DNA from: Erythrobacter sp. NAP1
Lineage (GTDB): Bacteria; Pseudomonadota; Alphaproteobacteria; Sphingomonadales; Sphingomonadaceae
Reading direction: 5' to 3'
Assembly: GCF_000152865.1 (NCBI RefSeq)
Contig: NZ_CH672390.1
Span: 2,335,468-2,399,467 of the forward strand
DNA length: 64,000 nucleotides
The position numbers were made by a program, and so were the translations under genes. Positions 11,280 through 21,068 of the stretch are shown piece after piece (positions within the stretch are counted from its first letter, which is position 1; each line of letters begins with the position of its first letter). The notes beneath the pieces were generated by a model. That model was not told the origin of the DNA. It did not search any database and saw only the letters and a program-made list of their open reading frames with translations.

Positions 11280-11291
11280 TACCGATCGGTA
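11280..11291. promoter_or_regulatory. 12-base palindrome TACCGATCGGTA upstream of the DUF3604 operon
   Basis: A perfect palindrome lies about 22 bases before the DUF3604 start codon, where a repressor would block transcription or initiation. The shape fits TetR-type operators, but no regulator gene is adjacent, and such a short palindrome could occur by chance. Confidence 0.35.
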
Positions 11292-11336
11292 ATGTGCACA
11301 CGGGGCAAGCCGCCCGTCAAGTTTGCGACGCCTTGC

Positions 11337-11969
11337 TCAGAACGGCAAGAAACCGCTGCCCGCCGCATCAGAGCCAAGGTACCATGCAGCCAATCCGCCA
11401 ACAGCACCGAAGGCGAGAATCCAGGCAACAAGCATAGCGAGGCCATCCCTCACCATAATTGCCAGACAGATAATGCTGATCGCCAACATCGGCCCGGCGC
11501 TTGCCCAAGGGAGAACTTCCAGTGGCGGGACCATTAGACACAGTAGGATAATGATGGCTGCGGCAACCTTCAGCGCAGGCCCTTGCGCAAGGATCTCAAG
11601 CCGCTCTTTTGCAACGCCATCGAGCTTTTCGGCCGGGCCTTCGAGCTTGGTCGTCGCCTTGTCCATCTTGGCCGATGAAACCGAGCGTTCAGCAATCCAG
11701 CTCGGGACCCAGATGTGGTTTCGGCCGACGAGCATTTGCACAGCGATCAGTGCGACACAAATCGCCAGGAAGCTCGGCACGCCGGGAATGACGCCGACCG
11801 GGCTGATTTCGAGCAGCGCAAGCACCAGCATCACAGGCGCAAAACTGCGCGCACCGAACTTGTCGAGCACATCGGCGATCTTGACCTCGTCCTCGCTGTT
11901 GGCGAGTTCATCCAGACCATCGACGACGTCGGCGATCGAGTTCGGGTTCTTGGAGTCCTGCGTGGCCAT
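11337..11969 (-). CDS. exoD: Exopolysaccharide synthesis protein ExoD
   Basis: 210 residues with the ExoD hallmark segment (SFAPVMLVLALLEISPVGVIPGVPSF) near residues 43-70 and several membrane helices in the C-terminal half. ExoD was first linked to exopolysaccharide production and alkaline tolerance in rhizobia; its biochemical role is unknown. It lies 1.7 kb from the polysaccharide locus but on its own transcript or downstream of the MaoC gene (42-base gap). Confidence 0.85.
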   Translation of the reverse strand: MATQDSKNPNSIADVVDGLDELANSEDEVKIADVLDKFGARSFAPVMLVLALLEISPVGVIPGVPSFLAICVALIAVQMLVGRNHIWVPSWIAERSVSSAKMDKATTKLEGPAEKLDGVAKERLEILAQGPALKVAAAIIILLCLMVPPLEVLPWASAGPMLAISIICLAIMVRDGLAMLVAWILAFGAVGGLAAWYLGSDAAGSGFLPF

Positions 11970-12011
11970 GATGCTTTCTCAACACACAGGCCATGCAAGA
12001 GGTTTCCAAAT

Positions 12012-12461
12012 TTATTGCTTCTTCTGCAACAAAGCAGAGCGTTCGCAGCGGCAAACAATCTCGTCGCGCTGATTCAAAAGCTCGTGCGTGAAGGTCACGA
12101 TTCCGGCGTTCGGACGCGATTTACTCTCGCGCAGCTCTTTGACCGAACTTCGCGCACGAAGCGTGTCGCCGATGAAGACGGGGTTCGGCGTCACCACCTT
12201 GTCGAAGCCGAGATTGGCAACCAGCGTGCCAAGCGTCGTATCGCCTACCGAAAGCCCGACAAGCAGCGAAAAGGTGAAGGTCGAATTGACTAGGATCTGA
12301 CCAAAGCCGCTCGCCTTGGCGGCCTCGACATCGAGGTGCAGCGGCTGCGGATTGTGAGTCATGGTCGAGAAGAGCAGATTGTCGGCCTCGGTCACGGTGC
12401 GACGAATGTCATGTTCGAGCTCATCGCCGACCTGCCATTCGTCGAAGAATTTGCCTGCCAT
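12012..12461 (-). CDS. MaoC-like (R)-specific enoyl-CoA hydratase/dehydratase
   Basis: 149-residue hot-dog fold protein with MaoC signatures: [16 protein letters not shown] at the N-terminus and [13 protein letters not shown] containing the hydratase-type Asn/His region. It should act on acyl-CoA substrates. It follows the CoA-transferase gene after 8 bases, so the pair probably serves one acyl-CoA pathway. The exact substrate is unknown. Confidence 0.85.
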   Translation of the reverse strand: MAGKFFDEWQVGDELEHDIRRTVTEADNLLFSTMTHNPQPLHLDVEAAKASGFGQILVNSTFTFSLLVGLSVGDTTLGTLVANLGFDKVVTPNPVFIGDTLRARSSVKELRESKSRPNAGIVTFTHELLNQRDEIVCRCERSALLQKKQ

Positions 12462-12469
12462 CTTGAGGT

Positions 12470-13549
12470 TTATCCCTTCGTCCAGCGAGCAACGACCTCA
12501 GCACCGTCATCAGCGCTCGACCGAACTGCGCCCGGAGTTCGATCAAAACGCGGTGCGGGGGCTGGATGCCAGTCTCCGTCATGCTCGACGTAAGCCTCAC
12601 GTGCCTTCATATGCGGATGCTCGCGTACCTCATCGAGGCCGACAACCGGCCCGTAACAGGCATCGGTGCCCTCGAGCAGCTCGTTCCATTCGGCCTGCGT
12701 CTTGGTCTTGAACAGGGCGGCAAGCTTGTCTGCATACTCGTCCCAGTTGGACGGGTCCATCTGGCCCTGCGCCAGTTCCTGCGGAGCGCCGGCACGGGTC
12801 AGCATCTCGGCGTAGAACTGCGGCTCGATCGAACCGAGCGAGATTTCCTTCCCATCAGCGCATTCATAGCACTGGTAGAAATGCGCCGCACCGCTCAACA
12901 AGCCCTTGCCACGCTCGGTCGTGCGCACCGCGCCCTTTGCCTGCCCGAAGAAGAAACTCATGAGGCTGGTGACGCCATCGACGATAGCGGCATCGACAAC
13001 TTGGCCCTTGCCCGACCGCTCTCGCTCGTAAAGCGCAGCCATGATCCCGAAGGCGCAATACATCGAGCCGCCGCCGAAATCGCCGACGAGGTTCTGCGGC
13101 GGAACAGGCGGCTTGCCGTTCTCGCCAATCGCATCGAGCGCACCGGTGATCGCGATGTAGTTGATGTCGTGTCCGGCAGCGCTCGCAAGCGGTCCGTCCT
13201 GCCCCCAGCCGGTCATGCGCGCATAGACAAGTCGCGGATTGTCGGCGAGCAGCTCGTCAGGCCCAAGCCCCAGCCGCTCCATCACGCCAGGTCGCAGGCC
13301 CTCGATCAGCACATCGGCCTTGCTCGCCGCGTCGCGGCAAAACGCCTTGCCCTCATCGGTCTTGAGATCGACGGTCACGCGGTTGCGCGCACGCTCGACA
13401 ATCGGGTTGAGGCTCATCGCGCCGGGCCGATCGATCCGCACCACTTCGGCTCCGAGGTCAGCCAGCAGCATGGCGACATGCGGCCCTGGCCCGATCCCGG
13501 CAAACTCGATCACTTTCAGTCCAACCAGCGGTCCGGCGGCGTTGCTCAT
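12470..13549 (-). CDS. CaiB/BaiF family CoA-transferase (AMACR-like)
   Basis: 359 residues of the class III CoA-transferase/alpha-methylacyl-CoA racemase family. Visible signatures are [32 protein letters not shown] at the N-terminus (split here as [17 protein letters not shown] and [10 protein letters not shown]) and the [13 protein letters not shown] region. The GPGPHVAML context, with no Asp at the usual CoA-transferase nucleophile point, fits racemases; it was judged by eye and should be checked. Upstream of MaoC in one transcript. Confidence 0.85.
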   Translation of the reverse strand: MSNAAGPLVGLKVIEFAGIGPGPHVAMLLADLGAEVVRIDRPGAMSLNPIVERARNRVTVDLKTDEGKAFCRDAASKADVLIEGLRPGVMERLGLGPDELLADNPRLVYARMTGWGQDGPLASAAGHDINYIAITGALDAIGENGKPPVPPQNLVGDFGGGSMYCAFGIMAALYERERSGKGQVVDAAIVDGVTSLMSFFFGQAKGAVRTTERGKGLLSGAAHFYQCYECADGKEISLGSIEPQFYAEMLTRAGAPQELAQGQMDPSNWDEYADKLAALFKTKTQAEWNELLEGTDACYGPVVGLDEVREHPHMKAREAYVEHDGDWHPAPAPRFDRTPGAVRSSADDGAEVVARWTKG

Positions 13550-13665
13550 TCTAAAAGTCTCCCAAAATCTCTCGGCGGCTTCCTTGCCGCGTCACCTTGC
13601 CAAGAGCAAGACCGCGCCATAGGAGCGCGGCAGGGATCAGTGGTCGCAAGGGACACTCAGACACA

Positions 13666-14124
13666 GTGACAAAGTCCGGGGTGAAGGTGTTGGCGGCAGC
13701 TTCGGGTGGAGGCCACTGGGAGCAATTGATGCTTCTGCGCGATTGCCTTGAGGCATACGACCTGCGCTTTGCGACAACCGATCCGGCGGTCGCAAAACAG
13801 CATGGTATCGAGGCCGTTGAGACCCTGCCCGACTGCAACCAAAACAAGCCGGTTCAGTCGGTTCTGTGTGCCTTTAAGGCGTTATGGGTCGTTCTCAAGC
13901 ACCGCCCCGACGTGATCCTCTCGACAGGCGCAGCGCCGGGCTATTTCTGCCTTCTGGCAGGCCGGCTGACGGGCGCTCGCACCCTCTGGATCGACAGCGT
14001 CGCCAACGCCGAGCAGCTTTCCATGTGCGGCAAGCTCTCAAAGCGCACTGCGCACGAATGCATCACCCAGTGGAAGCACCTCGCTGACGGCGACAGCGTC
14101 AAGTATCGCGGAGCCGTGCTGTGA
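13666..14124 (+). CDS. PssD/Cps14F-like glycosyltransferase subunit (Alg14-like)
   Basis: 152 residues starting at GTG 13666; the frame is open further upstream but the conserved region begins with VKVLAAASGGGHWEQL, the typical start of the family. This is the membrane-associating, acceptor-side half of a two-part glycosyltransferase (Alg14/PssD/Cps14F), and STGAAPGYFCLLAGRL and DSVANAEQLS are typical. It overlaps the partner gene at 14121 by 4 bases. It opens the large polysaccharide locus. Confidence 0.85.
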   Translation: MTKSGVKVLAAASGGGHWEQLMLLRDCLEAYDLRFATTDPAVAKQHGIEAVETLPDCNQNKPVQSVLCAFKALWVVLKHRPDVILSTGAAPGYFCLLAGRLTGARTLWIDSVANAEQLSMCGKLSKRTAHECITQWKHLADGDSVKYRGAVL

Positions 14125-14603
14125 TTTTGGTGACAGTCGGCATGCAGCTTGGCTTCGACCGGCTGATCGAAGCCATGGACGAACTTGCGCCGAGCCTCGA
14201 CATGCCGGTCATCGCGCAGACCGGGCGCAGCTCTTATCAGCCCGCCAATATGGAAGCGCGCGAGAAAATCGCGCCGTCTGAGTTTGAGGAGCTGGTCAAG
14301 CAGAGCCGCGTTATCGTCAGCCACGCTGGAATCGGCACTGTTCTGACCGCGCAGAGGCTCTCGACCCCGATCGTCCTGTTCCCGCGGCGATATGACTTCG
14401 GCGAGCATCGCAACGATCACCAGGTCGCAACCGTGCGCAATCTGGAGGGCCGCCCCGGAGTACTCATCGCGTTCGAGCAGCAGGAGCTCGCGGGTCGGAT
14501 TGCAGAAGGCCTCGAATTGGCAAGCACTCGTGCGGCCCTGTCTCCGACGAAGGCGCAGCTTCAGTCAGCCATCGTGAGTTTTATAGAAACCGGCAACATC
14601 TAA
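14121..14603 (+). CDS. PssE/Cps14G-like glycosyltransferase catalytic subunit (Alg13-like)
   Basis: 160-residue partner of the preceding gene. It carries the GT28 C-terminal motif: VIVSHAGIGTVLTA and the LFPRRYDFGEHRNDHQ donor-sugar region. It starts with GTG overlapping the PssD-like stop, so the two halves are made together and presumably form one membrane-bound enzyme adding a second sugar to the lipid-linked repeat unit. Donor and acceptor sugars cannot be read from sequence. Confidence 0.87.
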   Translation: MILVTVGMQLGFDRLIEAMDELAPSLDMPVIAQTGRSSYQPANMEAREKIAPSEFEELVKQSRVIVSHAGIGTVLTAQRLSTPIVLFPRRYDFGEHRNDHQVATVRNLEGRPGVLIAFEQQELAGRIAEGLELASTRAALSPTKAQLQSAIVSFIETGNI

Positions 14604-14711
14604 GCCACAACTTCCGCGCGCCCCTGCGCTCAGACGGTCAAGCCTAACGCGATATTTACCCATTTGCGTCCATGGTTCTCGCGCGAATTCGCCGCGAGGA
14701 AAACGACACTC

Positions 14712-16016
14712 ATGAACGCCCCTTTCGACACGGCCAGTGCCATCGGCCCCGATGCGGCAATCCAGCCTGCTCCCGACCACCAGGTCGTTGTTGTCGGACT
14801 GGGCTATATCGGCCTGCCTACCGCGGCGGTTCTGGCAAGCCATGGCTGGAACGTCTGCGGCGTCGATGTCTCTGAAAAGGTTGTCGAAACTGTCAACGCG
14901 GGCCGCGTTCATATCGAGGAGCGCGACCTAGACCGGTTGGTGCGCGAGGCCACGGAATCCGAGCGTCTCACAGCTTCGACCCAGGTGCCGACCGCGCATT
15001 TTTATATGATCGCAGTACCCACCCCGCTTACGGACGAGAAAACGCCCGACATCAGCTATGTCGAGGCTGCAGCCCGTGCGATCGCACCCAAGATCCTGCC
15101 GGGCGCGTGCGTCATCGTCGAGAGCACCTCGCCGGTTGGAACCACCGAAAGGGTAGGACAGATCATCGCGGAGATGCGTCCAGATCTACAGGTCCCGGTC
15201 TACGGATCTCAGCAGGGCGGCGATATTGCACTCGCATATTGCCCCGAACGCGTTCTTCCGGGAAAAATCGTGCGTGAGCTCGTGCAGAATGACCGCGTGA
15301 TCGGCGGCATCACCCCTTACTGCGCTGAGCGTGCTGCTGCACTCTATTCAAGTTTCGTCGAAGGTGATTGTCTTACTACCAATGTCCGCGTTGCCGAGAC
15401 GGTCAAACTTACCGAGAACAGCTACCGCGATGTCAACATTGCCTTTGCAAACGAGCTCAGCGTCATCGCCGATGATCTGGGCGTGGATGTCTGGGACGTA
15501 ATCTCGCTTGCAAACCGCCACCCGCGGGTCAACATCCTGCAACCCGGTCCGGGCGTCGGCGGACATTGCATTGCCGTGGACCCCTGGTTTCTTGTCTCGA
15601 GTTCTCCGAAGGCAGCGCGGCTTATCCGCACTGCACGCGAGGTAAACGATTTCAAGGCGACCTACACCGAGCGCCGCGTTCGCGCCTTGCTCGATGCCGT
15701 CCCCGGCGGAAAGGTCGCCCTGCTTGGTCTGGCTTTCAAGCCCGATATCGACGATTTCCGTGAGAGCCCTGCTCTCGAAATCGCTCTCAGCCTCGCCAAA
15801 ACCAGGGGTCAGCGCATTATGGTAGTCGAGCCTTTCGCGGACGAATTGCCCAAGGGCTTCGCCGGTACAGGAGCGCAGTTGGTGAAACTTGACGAGGCGC
15901 TGGCGACCGCAGAAGTCATCGTCGTGCTTGTCGATCACACTGCTTTCAAACACTTGCTCCCCGCCGACCTTGCGGGCAAGTTGGTGTTCGACACGCGCGG
16001 AATGCTCAAAAAATGA
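14712..16016 (+). CDS. wecC: UDP-N-acetyl-D-mannosamine dehydrogenase (WecC)
   Basis: 434 residues of the UDP-glucose/GDP-mannose dehydrogenase family. It has the N-terminal NAD-binding GLGYIGLPTA motif, the GTTE region and a catalytic Cys in PGVGGHCIAVDPWF (about residue 284). Paired with WecB, it should oxidise UDP-ManNAc to UDP-ManNAcA, giving the locus a uronic amino-sugar donor. The ATG at 14712 fits family length. Its stop overlaps the start of wecB by 4 bases. Confidence 0.93.
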   Translation: MNAPFDTASAIGPDAAIQPAPDHQVVVVGLGYIGLPTAAVLASHGWNVCGVDVSEKVVETVNAGRVHIEERDLDRLVREATESERLTASTQVPTAHFYMIAVPTPLTDEKTPDISYVEAAARAIAPKILPGACVIVESTSPVGTTERVGQIIAEMRPDLQVPVYGSQQGGDIALAYCPERVLPGKIVRELVQNDRVIGGITPYCAERAAALYSSFVEGDCLTTNVRVAETVKLTENSYRDVNIAFANELSVIADDLGVDVWDVISLANRHPRVNILQPGPGVGGHCIAVDPWFLVSSSPKAARLIRTAREVNDFKATYTERRVRALLDAVPGGKVALLGLAFKPDIDDFRESPALEIALSLAKTRGQRIMVVEPFADELPKGFAGTGAQLVKLDEALATAEVIVVLVDHTAFKHLLPADLAGKLVFDTRGMLKK

Positions 16017-17158
16017 ACCACTCAGGCGGGAAACCGCGCATTCTTGTGACCTTTGGGACACGTCCTGAAGCCATCAAGATGTTTCCCGTTGTGGCGGCTC
16101 TTCGCGCGTCTGGCGATTTCGATGTGCAGGTCGCTGTCACCGCTCAGCATCGCGAAATGCTCGATCAGGTTCTCGACCTTGCTGGCATAACGCCAGATAT
16201 CGACCTCGATCTGATGCAGCCCGGCCAGAGCCTGGATGCCCTATCCTCGCGGATCATCACGCGTTTCGGGGAAGCGCTCGATTCTGCGCAGCCCGACCGG
16301 GTGCTCGTGCATGGCGACACCCTGACCACGATGATGGCGACGCTTGCCTGCTACTTTCGCCGAATACCGGTCGGTCATGTCGAGGCAGGGCTTCGCAGCG
16401 GCGACATTTATTCGCCCTGGCCCGAGGAAGTGAACCGCAAGGTAACAGGCGCAGTGGCTGATCTGCATTTCGCTCCCACCACTTCTGCGGCTGACGCGCT
16501 ACGCGCAGAGAACGTGGACGAGAGCGCAATTCACGTGACCGGCAACACAGTGATCGACGCGCTGCTGGAAACCAGGGCGAAAGTGAAAGCCAACCCTGCC
16601 CTCGCCCCGATAGTCGGGCACCTCGCCGGCCGGTTCGAGGGCCGCCGGATCGTCTGCGTCACCGCTCACCGACGCGAGAATTTTGGCGACGGAATGAAGC
16701 AGATAGCAGAAGCGTTGACGCAGCTGTCGTCACGCGGCGACGTCGCGATCATCTATCCAGTCCACCCGAACCCCCAAGTGGCCGACGTCATGAAAACGAG
16801 CCTTGGCGACAAACCAAATATCGCTTTGATTGACCCGCTCGATTACCCAAACTTTGTCGCGATGATGGAATTGAGCGAGATTGTCCTGACCGATTCCGGG
16901 GGAATTCAGGAGGAAGCTCCCAGTCTCGGCAAGCCGGTCCTCGTGATGCGTGACACGACTGAGCGCCCCGAGGGCGTTGCCGCAGGAACCGCAAAACTCG
17001 TTGGCGCCAACTCGCAGCGCATCGTAGCGGAAGCTTCAGCCCTGCTCGACGACGAAGAGCGGTACAAAGCAATGGCCCAAGCGCACAATCCTTACGGTGA
17101 CGGCCTTGCCAGCAAGAGGATTGCCGACATCATCGCGCACAGCCACGCACTTGGCTAG
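16013..17158 (+). CDS. wecB: UDP-N-acetylglucosamine 2-epimerase, non-hydrolysing (WecB)
   Basis: 381 residues. It converts UDP-GlcNAc to UDP-ManNAc, the substrate of the WecC encoded just upstream. Family signatures: TFGTRPEAIKMFPVV at the start, VHGDTLTTMM, HVEAGLRSGD, VTAHRRENFG and TDSGGIQEEAPSLGKPVLVMR. The overlap with wecC implies coupled expression. Its stop overlaps the convergent membrane protein gene by 4 bases. Confidence 0.95.
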   Translation: MNHSGGKPRILVTFGTRPEAIKMFPVVAALRASGDFDVQVAVTAQHREMLDQVLDLAGITPDIDLDLMQPGQSLDALSSRIITRFGEALDSAQPDRVLVHGDTLTTMMATLACYFRRIPVGHVEAGLRSGDIYSPWPEEVNRKVTGAVADLHFAPTTSAADALRAENVDESAIHVTGNTVIDALLETRAKVKANPALAPIVGHLAGRFEGRRIVCVTAHRRENFGDGMKQIAEALTQLSSRGDVAIIYPVHPNPQVADVMKTSLGDKPNIALIDPLDYPNFVAMMELSEIVLTDSGGIQEEAPSLGKPVLVMRDTTERPEGVAAGTAKLVGANSQRIVAEASALLDDEERYKAMAQAHNPYGDGLASKRIADIIAHSHALG

Positions 17159-17715
17159 CGCGCCTTTGGCGCAATCCGGCCGCGTAAGAGCAAAACATAG
17201 AAGCTCGCAGCGCCAATGATCGCTGCGCTGGCCCCCAAGTCCCCCACCCAATTCAGCTTGAGCGGGCCATAGAGCAGAGAATCCATCGCATGCAGCGAGA
17301 TAATGCGCATTGCGACGATGACCAACATGACTGCACAACTCGCAGCTGCGATAGCTACCGCGCGATCGCGACGTCCAATAATCTTGCGCATTGTGAAATA
17401 GGCGCCGCCGAAGCCCACCGCCAAGCAAAGCAAAAGCGCTCCCGCGACAAACGGACCTTGCATCTCGCGCCTCGCAGCAAAGATTTGGCTGGCTCGCAAA
17501 GCTTCACGCAAATCGGCTCTTACGGCGTCTTCGATCAGAAGCAGGCGCGAGGCGATGAGCAATGTAAAGATCACTGCGATAGCAATCCAGATTTGGCCGT
17601 GAAGCGGTCTCTGGCGTGCCTTGCGCGCTTCGATGAAGGCAAGAAGAGAAGCTGTGATGACAACTGCATACAGGCAGGCGGCAAGCATGCTCAGGATCGA
17701 AGGCGTTTCAGGCAT
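17155..17715 (-). CDS. Hypothetical membrane protein, about five helices
   Basis: 186 residues, not recognised. Hydrophobic segments are seen near 8-26, 42-60, 90-108, 122-140 and 155-175, with basic loops between. It runs against the direction of the polysaccharide genes on both sides, overlapping the end of wecB by 4 bases. It may be a local accessory membrane protein of the capsule locus, but nothing in its sequence shows a function. Confidence 0.6.
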   Translation of the reverse strand: MPETPSILSMLAACLYAVVITASLLAFIEARKARQRPLHGQIWIAIAVIFTLLIASRLLLIEDAVRADLREALRASQIFAARREMQGPFVAGALLLCLAVGFGGAYFTMRKIIGRRDRAVAIAAASCAVMLVIVAMRIISLHAMDSLLYGPLKLNWVGDLGASAAIIGAASFYVLLLRGRIAPKAR

Positions 17716-18029
17716 AGCTCGCAGCCTGGTTCCATGCCTTCGTAGTCATACGTAGCGTGACATTCATGTTCCGATCTCGCGAAGCTCTTTGAATTACTCC
17801 ACGCGATAATGGCTACGTTTCGATGCGCAAGCGCGCCATGGCCTCGAGCTGCCAAAGGTCGTCCTGACTTGACGCTTAATTTTCCAATACTTGACCGGGT
17901 GTCTGGGGGGCTTCTGGCAGTCTCGTTTCGGGACATTAGGCTTGCGGATCACCACCTTCTCCTCGCGGCAAAGCGGTTGCACATCCCAAGGGCGCGGTCT
18001 AAGGGGAAGACCTTAGTTAGGGGGAATTT
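17716..18029. other. Intergenic leader of the wza-wzc operon
   Basis: A 314-base gap between divergent genes; no coding frame is convincing. It should hold the main promoter of the export genes. A short inverted repeat (17999-18016, CTAAGG and CCTTAG arms) sits just before the ribosome-binding site AGGGGGAA of the wza-like gene and could form a weak hairpin affecting translation. I could not pick a convincing -35/-10 pair. Confidence 0.4.
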
Positions 18030-18755
18030 GTGACTTTGCAAAAATCATTCAGCAAACGCCTCGGAGCCGCCACCCTTTTGGCTTCGGTTGCTCTTGCCGG
18101 TTGTGCATCGACGCCTGAGCCAATCATTGGCCCGGCTTCGACGCAGGCCCGCGCCGACCTTGGCCAGGCTGGTTACTCATACACTCGGGCGACCACTTAC
18201 ATGCTGCGCCCCTCTGACAAGATTTCGGTGAACGTCTTCCGTGAACCAGATCTGTCGATTGAGAATGTGCGCCTTGGCGTTGATGGTGCGGTATCGCTGC
18301 CGATGCTCGGCACTATCCCGGCAGCCGGCATGACTGCCAAGCAATTCGAAGAAGATGTTTCGCGCCGGCTTCTCGCGGCGGGACTTCGCTCACCGATGGT
18401 CAGCGTCAACATCGCTGAATACGCATCGCACCTTGTCACTGTCGAAGGCGCTGTCGAAGAGCCCGGCGTATTCGCCTTCCAGCCCGGCGCGCGTCTTTCC
18501 GCTGCGATTGCGATGGCCAAGGGTCCGACCAACGTCGCAAAGAGGGAACAAGTCGCGGTTTTCCGTGAGAGCCCGGAAGGCATAATGATTGCCAAATTCG
18601 ACTACGAGCAGGTGAGCCAAGGCACGATGCTTGACCCGGTGCTTCAGCCGGGTGACCGCGTGGTGATGGGCACCAATGGCCTGTCTGTTTTCTATCAAAA
18701 CCTGTTGCAGGCACTGCCGGCATTTGGCGTCTTCGGTGTCGCTGCAGTCCGGTAA
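18030..18755 (+). CDS. Polysaccharide export outer-membrane lipoprotein (Wza/OPX-like)
   Basis: 241 residues with a lipoprotein signal (ALAGC near residue 25), a poly-export domain (YMLRPSDKISVNVFREPDLS) and a SLBB-type domain (HLVTVEGAVEEPGVFAF). It probably forms the periplasm-to-outside conduit for the polysaccharide. It is shorter than E. coli Wza, lacking the extra SLBB repeat and C-terminal barrel helix, which is common in alphaproteobacteria. The start is GTG with a strong AGGGGGAA site. It precedes the wzc-like gene by 12 bases. Confidence 0.9.
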   Translation: MTLQKSFSKRLGAATLLASVALAGCASTPEPIIGPASTQARADLGQAGYSYTRATTYMLRPSDKISVNVFREPDLSIENVRLGVDGAVSLPMLGTIPAAGMTAKQFEEDVSRRLLAAGLRSPMVSVNIAEYASHLVTVEGAVEEPGVFAFQPGARLSAAIAMAKGPTNVAKREQVAVFRESPEGIMIAKFDYEQVSQGTMLDPVLQPGDRVVMGTNGLSVFYQNLLQALPAFGVFGVAAVR

Positions 18756-18767
18756 TTGATGTAAGAA

Positions 18768-20978
18768 ATGAACGACCGCTCTATTATCGACCCGTCCGAA
18801 CCGGATGGCCGTGGCACTTGGCTTGAGACCTATCTGCCTGAACATCAGATGGTCCCGGCTGAGCCGCGCCAGCAGCTTATTAGCCTGGCGACCGTACGCG
18901 GCATCCTGTTCCGGCAGCGGTGGCTCCTTGCGGGCGTGATCCTGACGGCCCTAACCGTTGGGTTGATCATGACGCTGCTGTCGACACCGATGTATCAGGC
19001 GACTGCCAAGGTCAGTGTTGAGCCTTACGGAGCATTCATTCTCGAAGGCCAGGACGTCGAGCAAGGCATTGCAAGCAACCAGGTTGGCGAGTTCCTCGCG
19101 ACCCAGGTCGAGCTCATCAAGAGCCGCAGCATTGCCGAAGTGGTCGTTCAGGAACGAAATCTCGGCGAGAGGTACGACCTGCTAGGCCAGGATATCGACC
19201 AGCGCCGCTCACCGGACATGACCGATGAGCAATGGCTCGAAGCCAAGGAAGCGATGGCGACGTCGATCTTGGTAAGGGGCGTAACGTCCGAAATTCCGGC
19301 TACCAGTTGGGTTATCCCGATCGGTTTCCGCTCCGACAACCCCGCTCTCGCTGCCGAGATGGCTAACGCCTACGCAGACGCGTTCATTTCTTCCGAGACC
19401 CGCGAGACCATCGAAGGCAATGAATACGCGATTGAGTATCTGCGCGACCAGATCGAAATCGTGCGCGGCCGGCTGGAGGAAGCCGAGCGCAATGCCAACA
19501 CGTACGCGCGCAACACCGGAATCGTAGTCCAGCCGGTCACTTCGGCCGATGGGCTTACTCAATCCAACTCGACGCTGACCAACGCAAACCTTGCGAGCAT
19601 CAATCAGCGCTTCGCCGATGCACGCGCGGCACGTATCGCTGCCGAGCAAAAATGGCGCTCGATGGAGAACCTGCCAGCAGCGCAGCTTCCCGAGGTACAG
19701 AACAACCCTGTCCTTCAGGGGCTGATCACGAACCGAACCGGCAAGCTTGCTGAGTTGGCCGAATTGCGTCAGCGCTACAGCGACGAATTCCCACAGATTC
19801 AGAACCTGATCGCGCAGATCGAAATACTCGATGCGCAGATCGAGCGCAGCAGCGCCGATATCAAATCGACTGTTCGCAATGCCTATATCGTGGCTCGCAA
19901 CCAGGAGCAGGCGCTCCAGGCTGAGCTCGGATCGCTCTCGAGCAACTCGATGGCAGAGCAAGACGAGATGGTCCAATTGGGCGCGCTCGAACGTGAAGCG
20001 AATGCGCTGCGTGAACAGCTTCAGTCGCTGCTTGCCCGCTTCAACCAGATCAGCAGCGCAGCAACGGTCAACAGCGGCACCATGACCAAGATTGAAAGTG
20101 CTCTGGTTCCGGGCCGCCCTTATGCGCCAAGCCTGATCCAGAACCTTGGCCTCTCTCTCGTTCTGGGTATCGGGCTTGCTGCCGGCCTAGCAGTGCTTCG
20201 CGAGATGTTCGATGACCGGGTCCGCTCGCTCGATGAGGTCGAGCAGAAGATCGATCTGCCTCTGATCGGACACACGCCCCACGTCGACGAGCGCGACATC
20301 GATTCAGAGAGCTCGAACAACTTTACCTCGCTGATGGAGGCATATGCCTCGATCAAAGCGGCGATCGAGTTCTCGCTGCCGCGCAGTCGGAACGTTTTGC
20401 AGCTAACCTCGACGCACGAGTCCGAGGGCAAGTCGACCACTGCGGTTGTGCTCGCCGAGTTGTTCGCACGCTCAGGCCGCCGAACACTGCTGATCGACGC
20501 CGACCTTCGTCGTCCTTCGGTGGCGACCCTGCTTGAACTTGAGCGGCCCAAGGTCGGTCTTGTCGAAGTGCTGATGGGTCATGCCACGCTTGAGGAAACT
20601 GTCGTGAAAGGTGTTCACGACAATCTCGAAGTTCTCCCGATCGGCGCGATTCCGCCCAATCCGGCCGAGATCCTTTCTTCGGATGAAATGATCAAGTTCA
20701 TCGAGAAGGTGCGCCACGAATATTCGCTCGTCCTGTTCGATTCCTGCCCGGTTCTGGGGCTGGCGGACGCACCGACACTGTCGCGCAACGTCGACGGCAC
20801 TATCTTCGTGCTTGAAGCAAACAAGGTACCGTTTGCACAAGCTCGCAATGCTGTGAAACGTCTGCGCTCGGCTGGTGCGAATGTGCTCGGCCTGATCCTT
20901 ACCAAGTACCGCGCCCTCGAGGCGGGACAAGGTTACGGATATCAGTACAACTATTACGAGTACGGATCGGACAAATAG
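18768..20978 (+). CDS. Wzc-like polysaccharide co-polymerase / bacterial tyrosine autokinase
   Basis: 736 residues. N-terminal Wzz domain with helices near 53-72 and 447-465 flanking a long periplasmic coiled coil, then a cytoplasmic BY-kinase domain: Walker A SEGKSTT (about 553), Walker A' LLIDADLRRP, Walker B LVLFDSCP. The C-terminal tail is a tyrosine cluster (YGYQYNYYEYG), the usual autophosphorylation site. It controls chain length and export of the polysaccharide together with the OPX protein encoded just upstream. Walker B reads FDSCPVL rather than the common IDxPP. Confidence 0.94.
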   Translation: MNDRSIIDPSEPDGRGTWLETYLPEHQMVPAEPRQQLISLATVRGILFRQRWLLAGVILTALTVGLIMTLLSTPMYQATAKVSVEPYGAFILEGQDVEQGIASNQVGEFLATQVELIKSRSIAEVVVQERNLGERYDLLGQDIDQRRSPDMTDEQWLEAKEAMATSILVRGVTSEIPATSWVIPIGFRSDNPALAAEMANAYADAFISSETRETIEGNEYAIEYLRDQIEIVRGRLEEAERNANTYARNTGIVVQPVTSADGLTQSNSTLTNANLASINQRFADARAARIAAEQKWRSMENLPAAQLPEVQNNPVLQGLITNRTGKLAELAELRQRYSDEFPQIQNLIAQIEILDAQIERSSADIKSTVRNAYIVARNQEQALQAELGSLSSNSMAEQDEMVQLGALEREANALREQLQSLLARFNQISSAATVNSGTMTKIESALVPGRPYAPSLIQNLGLSLVLGIGLAAGLAVLREMFDDRVRSLDEVEQKIDLPLIGHTPHVDERDIDSESSNNFTSLMEAYASIKAAIEFSLPRSRNVLQLTSTHESEGKSTTAVVLAELFARSGRRTLLIDADLRRPSVATLLELERPKVGLVEVLMGHATLEETVVKGVHDNLEVLPIGAIPPNPAEILSSDEMIKFIEKVRHEYSLVLFDSCPVLGLADAPTLSRNVDGTIFVLEANKVPFAQARNAVKRLRSAGANVLGLILTKYRALEAGQGYGYQYNYYEYGSDK

Positions 20979-21068
20979 AACGCGGCTGGTTGTGGTTTCG
21001 GTTCGGCGAGCCCGACGGTTCTCATCCCGGCGATGTTCTAGCGCCAGAGGTCTTGGAAGATTGACGCC

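Noticed and set aside
9711..11537. 608-residue open frame on the plus strand
   Set aside because: It lies opposite the DUF3604 gene, has no recognisable motifs and is rich in Arg/His, as expected of an antisense shadow in GC-rich DNA.
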